A stretch of DNA of 64,000 nt from Marinobacter alexandrii (GCA_039984955.1 JBDWTN010000007.1:1124501-1188500); one strand, 5' to 3'. Counted from the first letter of the stretch, positions 1 through 9,651 are shown. Notes: a model not told the origin generated them from the letters alone. Numbers and translations are program-made.

Positions 1-430
1 CCACAGGTATATCTCTACTGTATAGTCTATCGATGAGAACGAGTAATTCTACCTTGGCCGGCCTTCCAAATGTGTTCATAGCATCCAATGCTGCTCTAAC
101 ACTTCTTCCAGTGAATAAAACATCATCTACTAGTATAACATTCTTGTTCTCAATCAGAAAAGGGATTTTCGTTTGACTAGGAGTAATGGGTTCATCTCTT
201 CTTCTAAAATCATCCCGATGAAATGTAGTATCCAAATATCCAAGATGGATTTCCTTTGCTATCAGTTTCTCAAGCCTTGTTTTTATTCTTTCTGCAAGGT
301 GAATACCTCTTGGTTGCATCCCAATTATCACCGTTTGAGAAAAATCATCATGCACTTCAATGAGTTGTTGACACAATCGGCTAATTGTGACTTTTAGTAA
401 GGGGCTATCAAAAAGCAGGCGCTTTTGCAT
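1..430 (-). CDS. pyrR: PyrR bifunctional protein (3' end outside window)
   Basis: Partial gene. The minus-strand reading frame opens at an ATG at 430 and runs off the window edge. The translation carries the phosphoribosyltransferase PRPP-binding motif VILVDDVLFTGRSVRAALD, followed by FGRPAKVELLVLIDR, which is typical of PyrR. PyrR proteins regulate pyrimidine operons by binding RNA and have uracil phosphoribosyltransferase activity. An in-frame stop lies three codons upstream of the ATG, which fixes this start. A TAnnTTTG promoter element at 446-453 would give a leader of only about 10 bases, so attenuation upstream of pyrR itself is unlikely. The family call is firm; regulatory activity in Bacteroidota is inferred. 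Confidence 0.9.
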   Translation of the reverse strand, partial: MQKRLLFDSPLLKVTISRLCQQLIEVHDDFSQTVIIGMQPRGIHLAERIKTRLEKLIAKEIHLGYLDTTFHRDDFRRRDEPITPSQTKIPFLIENKNVILVDDVLFTGRSVRAALDAMNTFGRPAKVELLVLIDRLYSRDIPV

Positions 431-445
431 CAGTAATTATTCCTG

Positions 446-453
446 CAAAAGTA
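446..453 (-). promoter_or_regulatory. -7 promoter element of pyrR
   Basis: The minus strand reads TACTTTTG, matching the Bacteroidota sigma-A -7 consensus TAnnTTTG, 15 bases before the pyrR ATG. No clear -33 TTG is visible, so this is moderate evidence only. Confidence 0.45.
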
Positions 454-465
454 ATGAGATAGAAT

Positions 466-2034
466 TTAATTCGGCTGCCTATCTAAGTCATATTGGATCT
501 TATTAATGTAAAAAACCTTTCTGGTAGTTTTTCCAGCTACTCCATTGGGGTTCTTAATTGATTGATCGCCATAAGCAAATAGGGTTTTATCGTACCATCT
601 TTCCAAGCCCTCAACATTTGGGTCTTTAGATTTAATTTCATCTGCTTGAAAAGAAAGCTTCACGGGATTGAAAGTTCTTCCTTCGATTACGGTATTGCCT
701 TCAATAATCTTTGTTCTAATCTCATTTTCTTCCAAATACATTAGTATCACACGGTCATTAGAAGTACTTACAACTACATTTTCTTCTAAAGAATATGTTT
801 GAGTGTCTTCAATTTTGAAAGTCTGATCCCAAAGAATATTACAATTCGGATCAAATCCTAAAACAACCGCATGAGTGTATTTATAGCCAAGAAAAAATGG
901 GTTTCTCGAAAAATTGGAGTTGTCTCCTTGAAAAGTAGTATAGCTATTTCCAGAGTTAGAGTAGTTATACCTGGGATAATATGCTTCTGCAATCATAATA
1001 TATTCTCCATCTCTTTCAATAATCTCATGAACCAGAAGACGATAATTAAATCTCTTTACTTTCCCTTTTTGTCGTTTCTTTTCAATTCTATTTCTTATCC
1101 TTTGCTCACGTTTTGGTTTTAAGTGACCAAAAAAGTTATTTAAGTCAGCAAAGGGGTGATACTTATTGAACTGTTGTTGACCATTGATGAATTTACTCAG
1201 ATAAAAGCCTTGACTATATTGAAGAGACTTTTTTGAGTGCGTCCCTGCTAAATATTGAAGTCCGCCAGAAAAGGAAGTACTCGCCGCATCTAAGATGCTT
1301 CTTCTATCTCCAGGGTTTACAAGATTGTCTTGTATAATATCTCCTTTGTCTGTAAAAGTCCTTACTCGTACGGTATATTTTTTATTCCGCATTTTTTCAG
1401 ACATAATGACTGTAAAGATTTTGGAATCCTCATCTACTACGAGATCTAGAATATCATTCCTGTTATCGTAGAAGCCAGGCACTACTCTTGGTATTCGATC
1501 ATTAATATTATAAGTAATAACCACAGGCCTAAAATTCGCATAACCTGCAATTAACAAGGTCTCCCCTACGGATTCAAAATGAATGATTTCTACCGGGAAC
1601 ACTGTTGTAATTTCATAGGTAATGAAATCGATGGTCTCAGGATTCAATTGGTAAACAATTAAATCTTCACTACTATATTTCTTCGCGCTGAATAGTAAGT
1701 AAAATTTACCATCAAAGTATTCATAGCCAAGCATTGATCCTTCAGCTGGAATCACTAATGTTTGTGACCACTTCACGTGTAATGCAGTATCGATCATATT
1801 CAACTTCCATTGGTAGCCTCCATTCCTAGCAGGCTCGGTAGTTTCTTCAACAACTAGAATTCCATTTTTATCACCAGGAACAACAAAAAACTCTGAAACA
1901 TCTCTATGTTTTTCGAATTCTATTCTATTAGGTTGAAGGATGACAGAGCTTGTGTCTCGATCCTTTTTCTTTTGACCAAAAACTAAAACAGGTATTAGTA
2001 GGAGTAGGATAGGTAATCTTAACATGGCATTCAT
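466..2034 (-). CDS. Secreted protein of unknown function
   Basis: 522 residues. It starts with a Sec signal peptide (hydrophobic residues about 5-20, cleavage likely after VLVFG), then a lysine-rich segment. I do not recognise the family. The body is mixed beta-rich sequence with many aromatic and charged residues. A strongly basic stretch around residues 305-330 (about 15 Lys/Arg) is unusual for an exported protein. There is no type IX C-terminal sorting domain, lipobox or membrane segment after the signal. It lies 24 bases downstream of the EVE gene on the same strand and is probably co-transcribed with it. A periplasmic or outer-membrane-associated location is inferred from the signal peptide alone. 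Confidence 0.7.
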   Translation of the reverse strand: MNAMLRLPILLLLIPVLVFGQKKKDRDTSSVILQPNRIEFEKHRDVSEFFVVPGDKNGILVVEETTEPARNGGYQWKLNMIDTALHVKWSQTLVIPAEGSMLGYEYFDGKFYLLFSAKKYSSEDLIVYQLNPETIDFITYEITTVFPVEIIHFESVGETLLIAGYANFRPVVITYNINDRIPRVVPGFYDNRNDILDLVVDEDSKIFTVIMSEKMRNKKYTVRVRTFTDKGDIIQDNLVNPGDRRSILDAASTSFSGGLQYLAGTHSKKSLQYSQGFYLSKFINGQQQFNKYHPFADLNNFFGHLKPKREQRIRNRIEKKRQKGKVKRFNYRLLVHEIIERDGEYIMIAEAYYPRYNYSNSGNSYTTFQGDNSNFSRNPFFLGYKYTHAVVLGFDPNCNILWDQTFKIEDTQTYSLEENVVVSTSNDRVILMYLEENEIRTKIIEGNTVIEGRTFNPVKLSFQADEIKSKDPNVEGLERWYDKTLFAYGDQSIKNPNGVAGKTTRKVFYINKIQYDLDRQPN

Positions 2035-2058
2035 AAAACAACTTTATTTATAAGTTCC

Positions 2059-2466
2059 CTAGTTTTCACTCATTTCTATTATAATATCGAATTCCTCATG
2101 CGTGACAGATTGAACTGATAAACGTGAATGCGTGACAAGCTGCATTGATTCAAGCCTTTCATCAGATTTTACTTCTGCAAGACTCACAGGCCTTCTTAGT
2201 TTTCTTAAGGGAACAACATCCATCACGTACCACCGATGATCCTCTGTAGTAGGATCTTTATAGTATTCCTTCACAACCTCAGCTATCCCCACAACAGACT
2301 TTTCCTTTACACTATGGTAGAACAGGCACAAGTCACCAACTTTCATTTGCTTAATGTTATTCCGTGCTTTGAAATTTCTAACACCATCCCAATGATCCCT
2401 TCCAAGATTCACAAGATCGTCCCATGAATACGTATTGGGCTCACTTTTAATCAACCAATAGTTCAT
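2059..2466 (-). CDS. EVE domain protein
   Basis: 135 residues forming a single EVE domain: MNYWLIKSEPNTYSWDDL at the start, then WDGVRNFKARNN and the GDLCLFYHS strand. The length matches the bacterial family related to eukaryotic THYN1. EVE domains are PUA-like folds that bind modified bases in DNA or RNA, and in bacteria they often accompany modification-dependent restriction systems. No restriction gene is adjacent here, so this is likely the widespread stand-alone housekeeping form. The ATG is followed directly by the conserved NYWLIKSEP, so the start is secure. It is divergent from the glycosyltransferase at 2580. Confidence 0.92.
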   Translation of the reverse strand: MNYWLIKSEPNTYSWDDLVNLGRDHWDGVRNFKARNNIKQMKVGDLCLFYHSVKEKSVVGIAEVVKEYYKDPTTEDHRWYVMDVVPLRKLRRPVSLAEVKSDERLESMQLVTHSRLSVQSVTHEEFDIIIEMSEN

Positions 2467-2579
2467 TTCTAGCTTCTTTTCTATTTAAATCTAATAAAGG
2501 TTATCTCCTGCTTGAAGTAATTTGATATGTTTCTTTATCGAAACAAATTTCATGCTACTTAGCTTCATATACTTGTATC

Positions 2580-3569
2580 ATGAAAATTCTAGTCATAAGA
2601 TTTGGAGACTTTAGTCAGGTTCTTCTCACCACTCCGGTAATTAGGATATTAAAAACCAGCTTAAACGCTAAAGTATTTTACTTAACAAACAATGCGAATG
2701 CTGAACTATTAGCTGAAAACCCGTATTTAAATCAAATCTTTGATTTAACTCATTCTATTGCAATACTCAAGAAAGAAAATTTCGATGTTGTAATTGATCT
2801 TCAGGGCAACTTAAAATCTCGGAGGATCACCTTCATATTGAACAAGAAAAGATTCTCGATTAAAAAGGAAAGATTCAAGTATTGGCTATTTGCCAATTTC
2901 AAATTGAACCGATTGTCGAAAGAACATATCGTTCAAAGATTCTTAGACGTTATCAAACCGCTAAATGTAGAGGAAGATAACTTGGGTCTTGATTTCTTCA
3001 TTCCGGAACGAGATGAGGTTGAGAAATCTTGGCTACCTGAAACACACCAGAATGGATATGCTGCTGTCTGCATTGGGGGTAAATACTCAACCAGAAGACT
3101 TCCAAAGAATCGACTCATAGAACTCTGCGACAGAATCAACAAACCCATTGTCTTAGTGGGAAATAAAAACGATAGTGAAACAGCCGTCGAAATAGAGGCA
3201 TTCTTTAAGCAGGGAACCATTGATGAGGAAAAGGAAATCGAAGAGTTAAATAAGAAAGCAGTCATATTTAACGCATGCGGGAAGTTCAACTTCAATCAAT
3301 TAGCTTCATTACTTAAGAATGCCAACTGGGTCTTCACTCATGATAATGAAATGATGCACGTTGCTGCTGCACTAAAAAAGCAGATTTATTCAATTTGGGG
3401 TAACACAGTTCCCGAGTTTGGCAAATATCCATACCGTACTCAATTTACTATTTTCGAGAATACTAAACTTTCTTGTAGGCCGTGTTCAAAAGAGGGTTTC
3501 TCAAAATGCCCGAAAGGTCATTTTAAATGTATGAATGATGTAACTTTTGACTTCTATTTACCTGACTAA
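2580..3569 (+). CDS. Glycosyltransferase family 9 (heptosyltransferase-like)
   Basis: 329 residues. The N-terminus MKILVIRFGDFSQVLLTTPV is the GT9 opening (KILxIRxxxxGDxxxTTP), and the C-terminal half contains the donor-site region THDNEMMHVAAAL and SIWGNTVPEFG. GT9 enzymes transfer heptose or other ADP-sugars to lipid A core or related glycolipids at the cytoplasmic face of the inner membrane. A cysteine cluster near the C-terminus (CRPCSKEGFSKCPKGHFKC) is common in this Bacteroidota subgroup. The carbonic anhydrase and SixA genes follow within a few bases, so all three are likely co-transcribed. The sugar and acceptor cannot be told from the sequence. Confidence 0.9.
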   Translation: MKILVIRFGDFSQVLLTTPVIRILKTSLNAKVFYLTNNANAELLAENPYLNQIFDLTHSIAILKKENFDVVIDLQGNLKSRRITFILNKKRFSIKKERFKYWLFANFKLNRLSKEHIVQRFLDVIKPLNVEEDNLGLDFFIPERDEVEKSWLPETHQNGYAAVCIGGKYSTRRLPKNRLIELCDRINKPIVLVGNKNDSETAVEIEAFFKQGTIDEEKEIEELNKKAVIFNACGKFNFNQLASLLKNANWVFTHDNEMMHVAAALKKQIYSIWGNTVPEFGKYPYRTQFTIFENTKLSCRPCSKEGFSKCPKGHFKCMNDVTFDFYLPD

Positions 3570-3581
3570 TTATTTAAGGTT

Positions 3582-4280
3582 ATGAAGTTTCTACTCAATT
3601 TTTTGATTTTCTGCTGTCTATTATCGAGCTGCAATCAGGTTAGAGAGTTAACCACTATCAATTGTCACATGCAGTCTCCTGTTAATATTATTCCTGAAGA
3701 TGGATTAAGCAGTAATCACAAAGTGATTGTACATTACAAATCCTCAAAAGAAAAAGTAGCCAACCTTGGGCACACGGTTGAAGTCCAATATGATTCAGGT
3801 AGTTTCATCTCTTATGATGGAAAAGATTATCAATTCAAACAATTTCACTTTCATACTCCCTCCGAACACCTTGTTAGAGGCTTTGAATACGCCATGGAAA
3901 TGCATGTGGTTCACACGTACAAAGCACCTCAAGACGAAGAATCAGAATATCTTGTTGTAGCCGTATTCTTTGAGGAAGGCCGATCAAATAATTTTCTAAA
4001 TTCTTTTTTCAGTACAATTCCTGATGAAGAGGGTGCTGTCTTTGAATCTAAAAACCTTACTATTGATGCCACTGAGATAATGCCAGAAAATCTTAGTGAT
4101 TTTTATAATTATCGAGGATCACTCACAACACCGCCATTTTCCGAATCCGTCAATTGGATAGTGCTGAAAAATTCAAGAAAAGCATCTGCCGAACAAATCT
4201 CTAAAATCAAAAACATAGAAGGTGAGAACGCCAGGCGCGTACAATTCCTTTACGACAGGAAGATTGAATCAATAAACTAG
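3582..4280 (+). CDS. Alpha-class carbonic anhydrase, lipoprotein
   Basis: 232 residues. The N-terminus is a lipoprotein signal ending in the lipobox LLSSC. The enzyme domain shows the alpha-CA hallmarks: SPVNI near residue 32, the zinc histidines in QFHFHTPSEH and EMHVVH, and the active-site loop YRGSLTTPPFSESVNW. It should interconvert CO2 and bicarbonate (EC 4.2.1.1) in the periplasm or at the outer membrane. It is slightly short compared with typical alpha-CAs but has all catalytic residues. It starts 12 bases after the GT9 gene, and its stop abuts the SixA ATG, consistent with an operon. Confidence 0.93.
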   Translation: MKFLLNFLIFCCLLSSCNQVRELTTINCHMQSPVNIIPEDGLSSNHKVIVHYKSSKEKVANLGHTVEVQYDSGSFISYDGKDYQFKQFHFHTPSEHLVRGFEYAMEMHVVHTYKAPQDEESEYLVVAVFFEEGRSNNFLNSFFSTIPDEEGAVFESKNLTIDATEIMPENLSDFYNYRGSLTTPPFSESVNWIVLKNSRKASAEQISKIKNIEGENARRVQFLYDRKIESIN

Positions 4281-4766
4281 ATGAAAACACTCTATCTCAT
4301 CCGCCATGCTAAGTCTTCTTGGGCGTTTGATCTCAGTGATCATGACAGACCTCTGGGTAGGAGAGGACGAAGAGATGTTGTGAAAATGGGCCAACATCTA
4401 TCGAAAAATCAACTTAAGCCTGAAGTCATCATTTCCAGCACAGCTAGTCGAGCGTTTTATACGGCACTTCATATCTGTGATCAGATGGGTATTGACGAAG
4501 GCCATATACGTCTCCAGAAAACATTGTATCATGCTGGCCCGTCCGAGATTCTACAAGTAATAAAGGATTCGTCAAGCTGCGAGAGACTAGCAATTTTCGG
4601 ACATAATCCAGGATTCACTAGTACTGCAAATGCACTAGCTAATCTTGAATTTGATAACGTCCCAACATGCGGAATAGTAGGAATAAACTTCAATGTTAAA
4701 TACTGGAAGGATGTAAATTTTGGAGAAGGAATACTCTCCTTTTTTTACTTCCCTAAAGAAATCTAA
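4281..4766 (+). CDS. SixA-type histidine phosphatase
   Basis: 161 residues of the histidine phosphatase superfamily. The catalytic RHAKSSW motif lies at residues 8-14 and the second histidine is in IFGHNPGFT, the SixA subfamily signature. SixA proteins dephosphorylate phosphohistidine in phosphotransfer proteins in the cytoplasm; the target here is unknown. The ATG follows the carbonic anhydrase stop with no gap, so translation is probably coupled. The 3' end overlaps the convergent hslU gene by four bases. Confidence 0.88.
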   Translation: MKTLYLIRHAKSSWAFDLSDHDRPLGRRGRRDVVKMGQHLSKNQLKPEVIISSTASRAFYTALHICDQMGIDEGHIRLQKTLYHAGPSEILQVIKDSSSCERLAIFGHNPGFTSTANALANLEFDNVPTCGIVGINFNVKYWKDVNFGEGILSFFYFPKEI

Positions 4767-6148
4767 AGAATATACCTGCTTAAGTCCTTGTCCTTAACCA
4801 GACCTGCTAATTTTTCTTGTACTGTGTTTTTATCAATTACTATTTGAGCGTTGGGTCCTATGGTATCTGGAATATCAAACAAGATTTCGTTTAGTAGCCT
4901 ACTCATAACTGTATGCAATCTTCTAGCTCCAATATTTTCTACTTCCTCATTGATGTGAAAGGCCATTTCTGCAATTTCCTCTAGCGCTTCATCCTGAAAA
5001 GAAAGATTTACTTCTTCAGAAGCAACTAATGCCTCGTATTGCTTGGTCAACGCATTTTTAGGCTCTGTAAGGATTCGCAAAAAGTCAGCTTTCGTCAGAT
5101 TCTCTAACTCTACTCTGATCGGAAAACGACCCTGTAACTCAGGAATCAGATCTGAAGGTTTACTTACATGAAATGCTCCTGCTGCCACAAATAGAATATG
5201 GTCAGTATTGATGATCCCGTATTTTGTATTTACAGCGCTCCCCTCAACGATAGGTAGCAAATCCCTTTGAACTCCTTCCCTGCTTACATCAGGTCCTTTT
5301 CCTCCATCTCCTCCTTTTGCAATTTTATCTACCTCGTCAATAAAAATTATCCCCGTATTTTCTGCCTTGTAAATTGCCTCCTCTTTCACTTCATCCATGT
5401 CAATCATCTTAGCCGCTTCATCTTCTAACAAGATTTTTCTAGCCTCAGCAATTGTCACTTTCCGCTTCTTTTTCTTTTTCGGCATCATGTTGCCAATCAT
5501 TTCCTGAATATTAATCATAGAAGCTTCATCCATACCTCCTCCAATAACACCCATATTACCACCAGGTGTTTGCGTAACATCTATTTCAATTTTACGGTCG
5601 TCTAGCTCTCCACTTCTGATCTTTTCTCTAAATCGTGCGCGCGTTTGCTCGTTAAGTTCCACTTCACTCTCTGGCTCATCACTTCCTATCTTAGTTGCAT
5701 AAGCGTTTGGACTTCCCTTCAATGGAGGGATCAATGCATCTAGAATAATACTCTCCACTACTTCGGCTGCCTTCTCCTTTACTTCTTCTTTTTTAGCTAT
5801 TTTCACCATGTTCACAGCTTGCTCCACTAGGTCACGCACCATACTCTCAACATCTCTCCCCACATATCCCACTTCTGTAAACTTTGATGCTTCTACTTTA
5901 GTGAATGGAGCATCTGCGATCTTCGCTAACCTTCGAGCTATCTCCGTTTTACCCACACCTGTCGAGCCTATTAAAAGAATATTATTAGGTACAATCTCTC
6001 CTTGAATTTCCTCCTTCACATTCATTCTTCTCCATCTGTTTCGAAGTGCTATTGCAACATTTCTCTTCGCATCGTTCTGTCCAATAATATACTTATCTAG
6101 TTCCGCAACTATCTGTTTAGGTGTTAAGTCATTTTTTATATTACTCAT
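4763..6148 (-). CDS. hslU: HslU, ATPase subunit of the HslUV protease
   Basis: 461 residues, full length. It has the N-terminal segment LTPKQIVAELDKYIIGQ, Walker A GSTGVGKT at residues 61-68, an inserted I-domain with a lysine-rich loop, Walker B IIFIDEVDKIA, and the C-terminal tail DLSRYIL that docks into HslV. HslU unfolds substrates and feeds them to the HslV peptidase. No hslV is present in this window; the intact docking tail implies a partner elsewhere. Its ATG overlaps the stop of porQ by four bases, making it the third gene of a lon-porQ-hslU unit. Confidence 0.96.
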   Translation of the reverse strand: MSNIKNDLTPKQIVAELDKYIIGQNDAKRNVAIALRNRWRRMNVKEEIQGEIVPNNILLIGSTGVGKTEIARRLAKIADAPFTKVEASKFTEVGYVGRDVESMVRDLVEQAVNMVKIAKKEEVKEKAAEVVESIILDALIPPLKGSPNAYATKIGSDEPESEVELNEQTRARFREKIRSGELDDRKIEIDVTQTPGGNMGVIGGGMDEASMINIQEMIGNMMPKKKKKRKVTIAEARKILLEDEAAKMIDMDEVKEEAIYKAENTGIIFIDEVDKIAKGGDGGKGPDVSREGVQRDLLPIVEGSAVNTKYGIINTDHILFVAAGAFHVSKPSDLIPELQGRFPIRVELENLTKADFLRILTEPKNALTKQYEALVASEEVNLSFQDEALEEIAEMAFHINEEVENIGARRLHTVMSRLLNEILFDIPDTIGPNAQIVIDKNTVQEKLAGLVKDKDLSRYIL

Positions 6149-7137
6149 AGAATTTTTTTAAAGTCGTTCAAATTTGTCTTTAAACTTATAAAGCTGCTTC
6201 CCCCTGCAGTATGAAAAGTGGCTCTCGAAAATCGAATTTCAACTTTTTTTACTTTGGCCATTAAACCAAACGAAAAACCTGCTCCCCCACCAATATCATC
6301 TAGCTTTAATTCTTGTTTTCGCTTATGATTATAACCAACTAAAAGTTGAAAATTGTCACTCAACAGGAATTCAGCTCCAAGATTTACTCTGTTAAATAAT
6401 TGATTAAAAGTACTTACGGATCTTCCCGAAGAACTCTCGCTACCGGAAGAATTTTCATGAGTTAAATTAGTGCTAGTCAATGTAAATCTCAACGGCATAT
6501 ATTCCGGTTTAAATGACATACCTATTTTAACATCAAATGGCAGTTCGGGATTAGAAAATTGAGTGTACTCAGAAATCCTGAATCCCATGTTTTTCAGCAC
6601 CATTGCAGCACTCCAATTCCTATTTATTCGAAAGACTCCTCCTATATCAACAAGAATTGCTGTTGAACCATAACTCTCAATTGATGAATGTGTCAGCTTC
6701 AGGTTTGTTCCTAAACTAAATACTCCTATCTGGTGAGCTTTGCCTATTGAAAAAGTATAATCTTGTGCTCTAAAAGATCCTAATTGTGCACCCGTTTCAT
6801 CTACCAAATCAAATGCACCATAATTGATGTAATGAATACCCGCAGCAAATACTCCAGCATTCCCTATGCTAAAGCTATACGCTCCTGAATAGACGAATAC
6901 ATCAGCAAAATATGGATTGAAATGAAAAAAAACATTTCCTGCGCTTATAGAGTCTAACGTTGCAGGATTTTCGAAAAACTGAGATACATCACCATCTACT
7001 AAAGAAATAGTAGTTCCTCCAAGAGCCGCTGCTCGAGGGTTTGAGGTTAGATTCAAAGATTGATAACCTGATTGCCCACCAATTTGTGCCAACCCAAAAA
7101 TGGGAATTAAAAATGCTATTAGGAATATATACTTCAA
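6145..7137 (-). CDS. porQ: PorQ, type IX secretion system outer-membrane protein
   Basis: 330 residues with a signal peptide ending IFGLAQ. The mature start (GGQSGYQSLNLTSNPRAAAL, then GGTTISLVDGD) and the alternating beta-strand pattern of an FadL-like barrel match PorQ of the PorV/PorQ/LptO family. PorQ works with PorU, PorV and PorZ in the attachment complex that processes type IX cargo at the cell surface. The start codon is TTG at 7137, overlapping the TGA of lon (TTGA), which suggests translational coupling. No ATG would preserve the signal peptide. Its place between two cytoplasmic AAA+ protease genes is notable. Confidence 0.9.
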   Translation of the reverse strand: MKYIFLIAFLIPIFGLAQIGGQSGYQSLNLTSNPRAAALGGTTISLVDGDVSQFFENPATLDSISAGNVFFHFNPYFADVFVYSGAYSFSIGNAGVFAAGIHYINYGAFDLVDETGAQLGSFRAQDYTFSIGKAHQIGVFSLGTNLKLTHSSIESYGSTAILVDIGGVFRINRNWSAAMVLKNMGFRISEYTQFSNPELPFDVKIGMSFKPEYMPLRFTLTSTNLTHENSSGSESSSGRSVSTFNQLFNRVNLGAEFLLSDNFQLLVGYNHKRKQELKLDDIGGGAGFSFGLMAKVKKVEIRFSRATFHTAGGSSFISLKTNLNDFKKIL

Positions 7138-9602
7138 TCTTTCTTTTCTTCTGGAAGGATGAATTTTATTGGATCTGCTACTTTTTGTTTTGTTAACGCA
7201 ATATCCAGCACTTCAGGTACATATTCTACAAAATGGATTTTTAACCCTTTCAAATACTTTGGACTGATATCTTCAAGGTCTTTTTCATTCCTTTTACACA
7301 TCAAAATCTCCTTAATTCCCGCTCTCCTTGCTGCAAGAATCTTTTCTTTGATTCCTCCAACAGGTAAAACTTTCCCTCTCAATGTGATTTCCCCTGTCAT
7401 CGCCAGCTGTTTTTTCACTTTTCGTTGTGTAAATACTGATGCAAGTGACGTAAGCATAGTGATACCTGCGGATGGTCCATCTTTAGGAATAGCTCCGGCA
7501 GGTACGTGAACATGCAGATCATAGTGATCAAACACTCGGTAGTCTATTCCTAGCAACTCAGAGTGAGAACGCAAATAGGATAATGCTGCTACTGCTGATT
7601 CTTTCATCACATCACCAAGTTGCCCCGACAATGTTAATTTACCCTTTCCTCTACTTAAAGAGGATTCTATAAACAGTATATCACCCCCTGAAGGGGTCCA
7701 AGCAAGACCTGTAACTACGCCAGGAACAGAGTTATCCTCATAGTTATCTTTATCAAAAATTTCTGGCCCCAAAATTTCTCTAACTCTTTCCGCGGTAATC
7801 TTAGCATCATAATCTTCTTCCATAGCTACAGACTTAGCTATAGAACGAATCGTCGCTGCTGCTTTTCTTTCTAAACTACGCACGCCAGACTCACGTGTAT
7901 AATCATTGATCAATTTCTCTATTGCTTCTTTGTCAAAGGAAATATCCGTGGTTTTAAGACCATGTTCTTTTCGTTGTTTTGGGACTAAATGTTTCTTAGC
8001 AATTTCCACTTTCTCCTCAAGAGTATATCCACTGATATCAATGATCTCCATTCGATCTCTTAGAGCAGGCTGTATTGTATCCAATGAATTGGCAGTTGCT
8101 ATGAAAAGCACTTTCGATAGATCATAATCTACTTCTAAGTAGTTGTCCTTAAAAGATGAGTTTTGTTCTGGATCCAAAACTTCTAGCAACGCAGAAGAAG
8201 GGTCGCCACGGAAGTCCGAGCTCACCTTGTCAATCTCATCCAAAATAAACACCGGATTTGAGGTTTTAGCTCTGTTCAAACTTTGAATAATCTTACCAGG
8301 CATTGCCCCAATATATGTTTTCCTATGCCCTCGTACTTCGGCCTCATCATGAACTCCACCAAGAGACATTCTCACGTATTTTCTACTAAGCGCATCCGCT
8401 ATAGATTTTCCTAGAGAAGTCTTACCGACACCTGGAGGACCATACAAACATAAGATAGGGCCTTTTAAATCTTTCTTAAGCTTTCTTACCGCCAAATATT
8501 CTATAATTCGATCTTTCACCTTATCCAGCCCAAAGTGATCTCTATCAAGTACTTTTCTAGCGTTCTTGAGGTCGAAATTATCTTCAGTTGTTTCATTCCA
8601 AGGAAGGTCTACAAGTAATTCTGTGTAACTCATCGCCACAGGAAATTCAGCTGCCGCGGGGTTCATCCTCAAAATCTTATCTAACTCTTTATTAAAATGT
8701 TCCTTTACTTCTTCTGGCCAGTCTTTCTTATCCCCTCTTTTCCTCAAGGTTTCTACTTCCTGATCTGGCCCATCCTGACCCAATTCATCCTGAAGAATGC
8801 GTATCTGCTGTCTTAGAAAATAATCTCGTTGTTGCTGATCTATATCGGTATGTACTTTATCTTGAATTTCCTGCTTAAGTTCCAGCATTTGAAGATCCTT
8901 GAGCATAAACTGAAGCAATTTTTCTGATCTTGCTTTCGGGTCGTCCATCTCCAAAAGCTTTTGTTTATCTTCTACTTCAGCATTCACATTTGATGAAAGG
9001 AAATGAGTAAGAAAATTAAAACTGTCAATATTATCTATCGCCACTCGTGCCTCCTTTGGAATCTCCGGACTAAGCCCCATGATCTTGGTGGCAGTATCTT
9101 TTAAAGATTGCGTGATTGCCTTTTGCTCTTTTTTAGGAAGTGTTTTCTTCAGATCTGGAACTGTATTGTAGGTTACAATATGGTGTGGTTCTTCTTGAAC
9201 ATGTTTACCGATTTTAAACCGACTTTGTCCTTGAATAATGATCGTCGTATTTCCATCAGGAAGTACAATCATTTTAAGAATCTTGGCAATAGTGCCCACC
9301 TCATACAAATCTTTGAACTTAGGCTCCTCTGTCTTAACATTTTTTTGAGCGACAACTCCTATGATCCTGTTTCCTTTATAAGCTTTCTTGACAAGCCGAA
9401 TAGATTTAGTCCTCCCTACAGTAATGGGTAAAACTACCCCTGGAAAAAGAACTGTATTGCGAATAGGGAGAATGGGCAAATTCTTAGGCAAATCAGATTC
9501 CGATATCTGGCCTTCTTCTGGAGAAATGATCTGAATAAGTTCTTCAGAATCTTCATTTGCAAATTCAGGTATAAATATTGATTTCAAAGTAGCGTCGTTC
9601 AT
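7134..9602 (-). CDS. lon: Lon ATP-dependent protease
   Basis: 822 residues, the full length of LonA. Domains in order: N-terminal substrate-binding domain (LPILPIRNTVLFPGVVLPI), a coiled segment, AAA+ module with Walker A GPPGVGKTSLGKS, and a C-terminal peptidase with the catalytic dyad Ser711 (KDGPSAGITM) and Lys754 (GGIKEKILAARRAG). Lon degrades misfolded and regulatory proteins in the cytoplasm. It is the first gene of the overlapping lon-porQ-hslU unit, and a promoter-like box lies at 9652-9659. Confidence 0.97.
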   Translation of the reverse strand: MNDATLKSIFIPEFANEDSEELIQIISPEEGQISESDLPKNLPILPIRNTVLFPGVVLPITVGRTKSIRLVKKAYKGNRIIGVVAQKNVKTEEPKFKDLYEVGTIAKILKMIVLPDGNTTIIIQGQSRFKIGKHVQEEPHHIVTYNTVPDLKKTLPKKEQKAITQSLKDTATKIMGLSPEIPKEARVAIDNIDSFNFLTHFLSSNVNAEVEDKQKLLEMDDPKARSEKLLQFMLKDLQMLELKQEIQDKVHTDIDQQQRDYFLRQQIRILQDELGQDGPDQEVETLRKRGDKKDWPEEVKEHFNKELDKILRMNPAAAEFPVAMSYTELLVDLPWNETTEDNFDLKNARKVLDRDHFGLDKVKDRIIEYLAVRKLKKDLKGPILCLYGPPGVGKTSLGKSIADALSRKYVRMSLGGVHDEAEVRGHRKTYIGAMPGKIIQSLNRAKTSNPVFILDEIDKVSSDFRGDPSSALLEVLDPEQNSSFKDNYLEVDYDLSKVLFIATANSLDTIQPALRDRMEIIDISGYTLEEKVEIAKKHLVPKQRKEHGLKTTDISFDKEAIEKLINDYTRESGVRSLERKAAATIRSIAKSVAMEEDYDAKITAERVREILGPEIFDKDNYEDNSVPGVVTGLAWTPSGGDILFIESSLSRGKGKLTLSGQLGDVMKESAVAALSYLRSHSELLGIDYRVFDHYDLHVHVPAGAIPKDGPSAGITMLTSLASVFTQRKVKKQLAMTGEITLRGKVLPVGGIKEKILAARRAGIKEILMCKRNEKDLEDISPKYLKGLKIHFVEYVPEVLDIALTKQKVADPIKFILPEEKKD

Positions 9603-9651
9603 AAAAGTGTCAATGTGTCAGATTTACTTGGCACATTCCCTAGGTTTGAGT

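Noticed and set aside
4763-4766. Frameshift at the SixA/HslU junction because of the overlap
   Set aside because: Both proteins end with their normal C-termini. It is a simple convergent four-base overlap.
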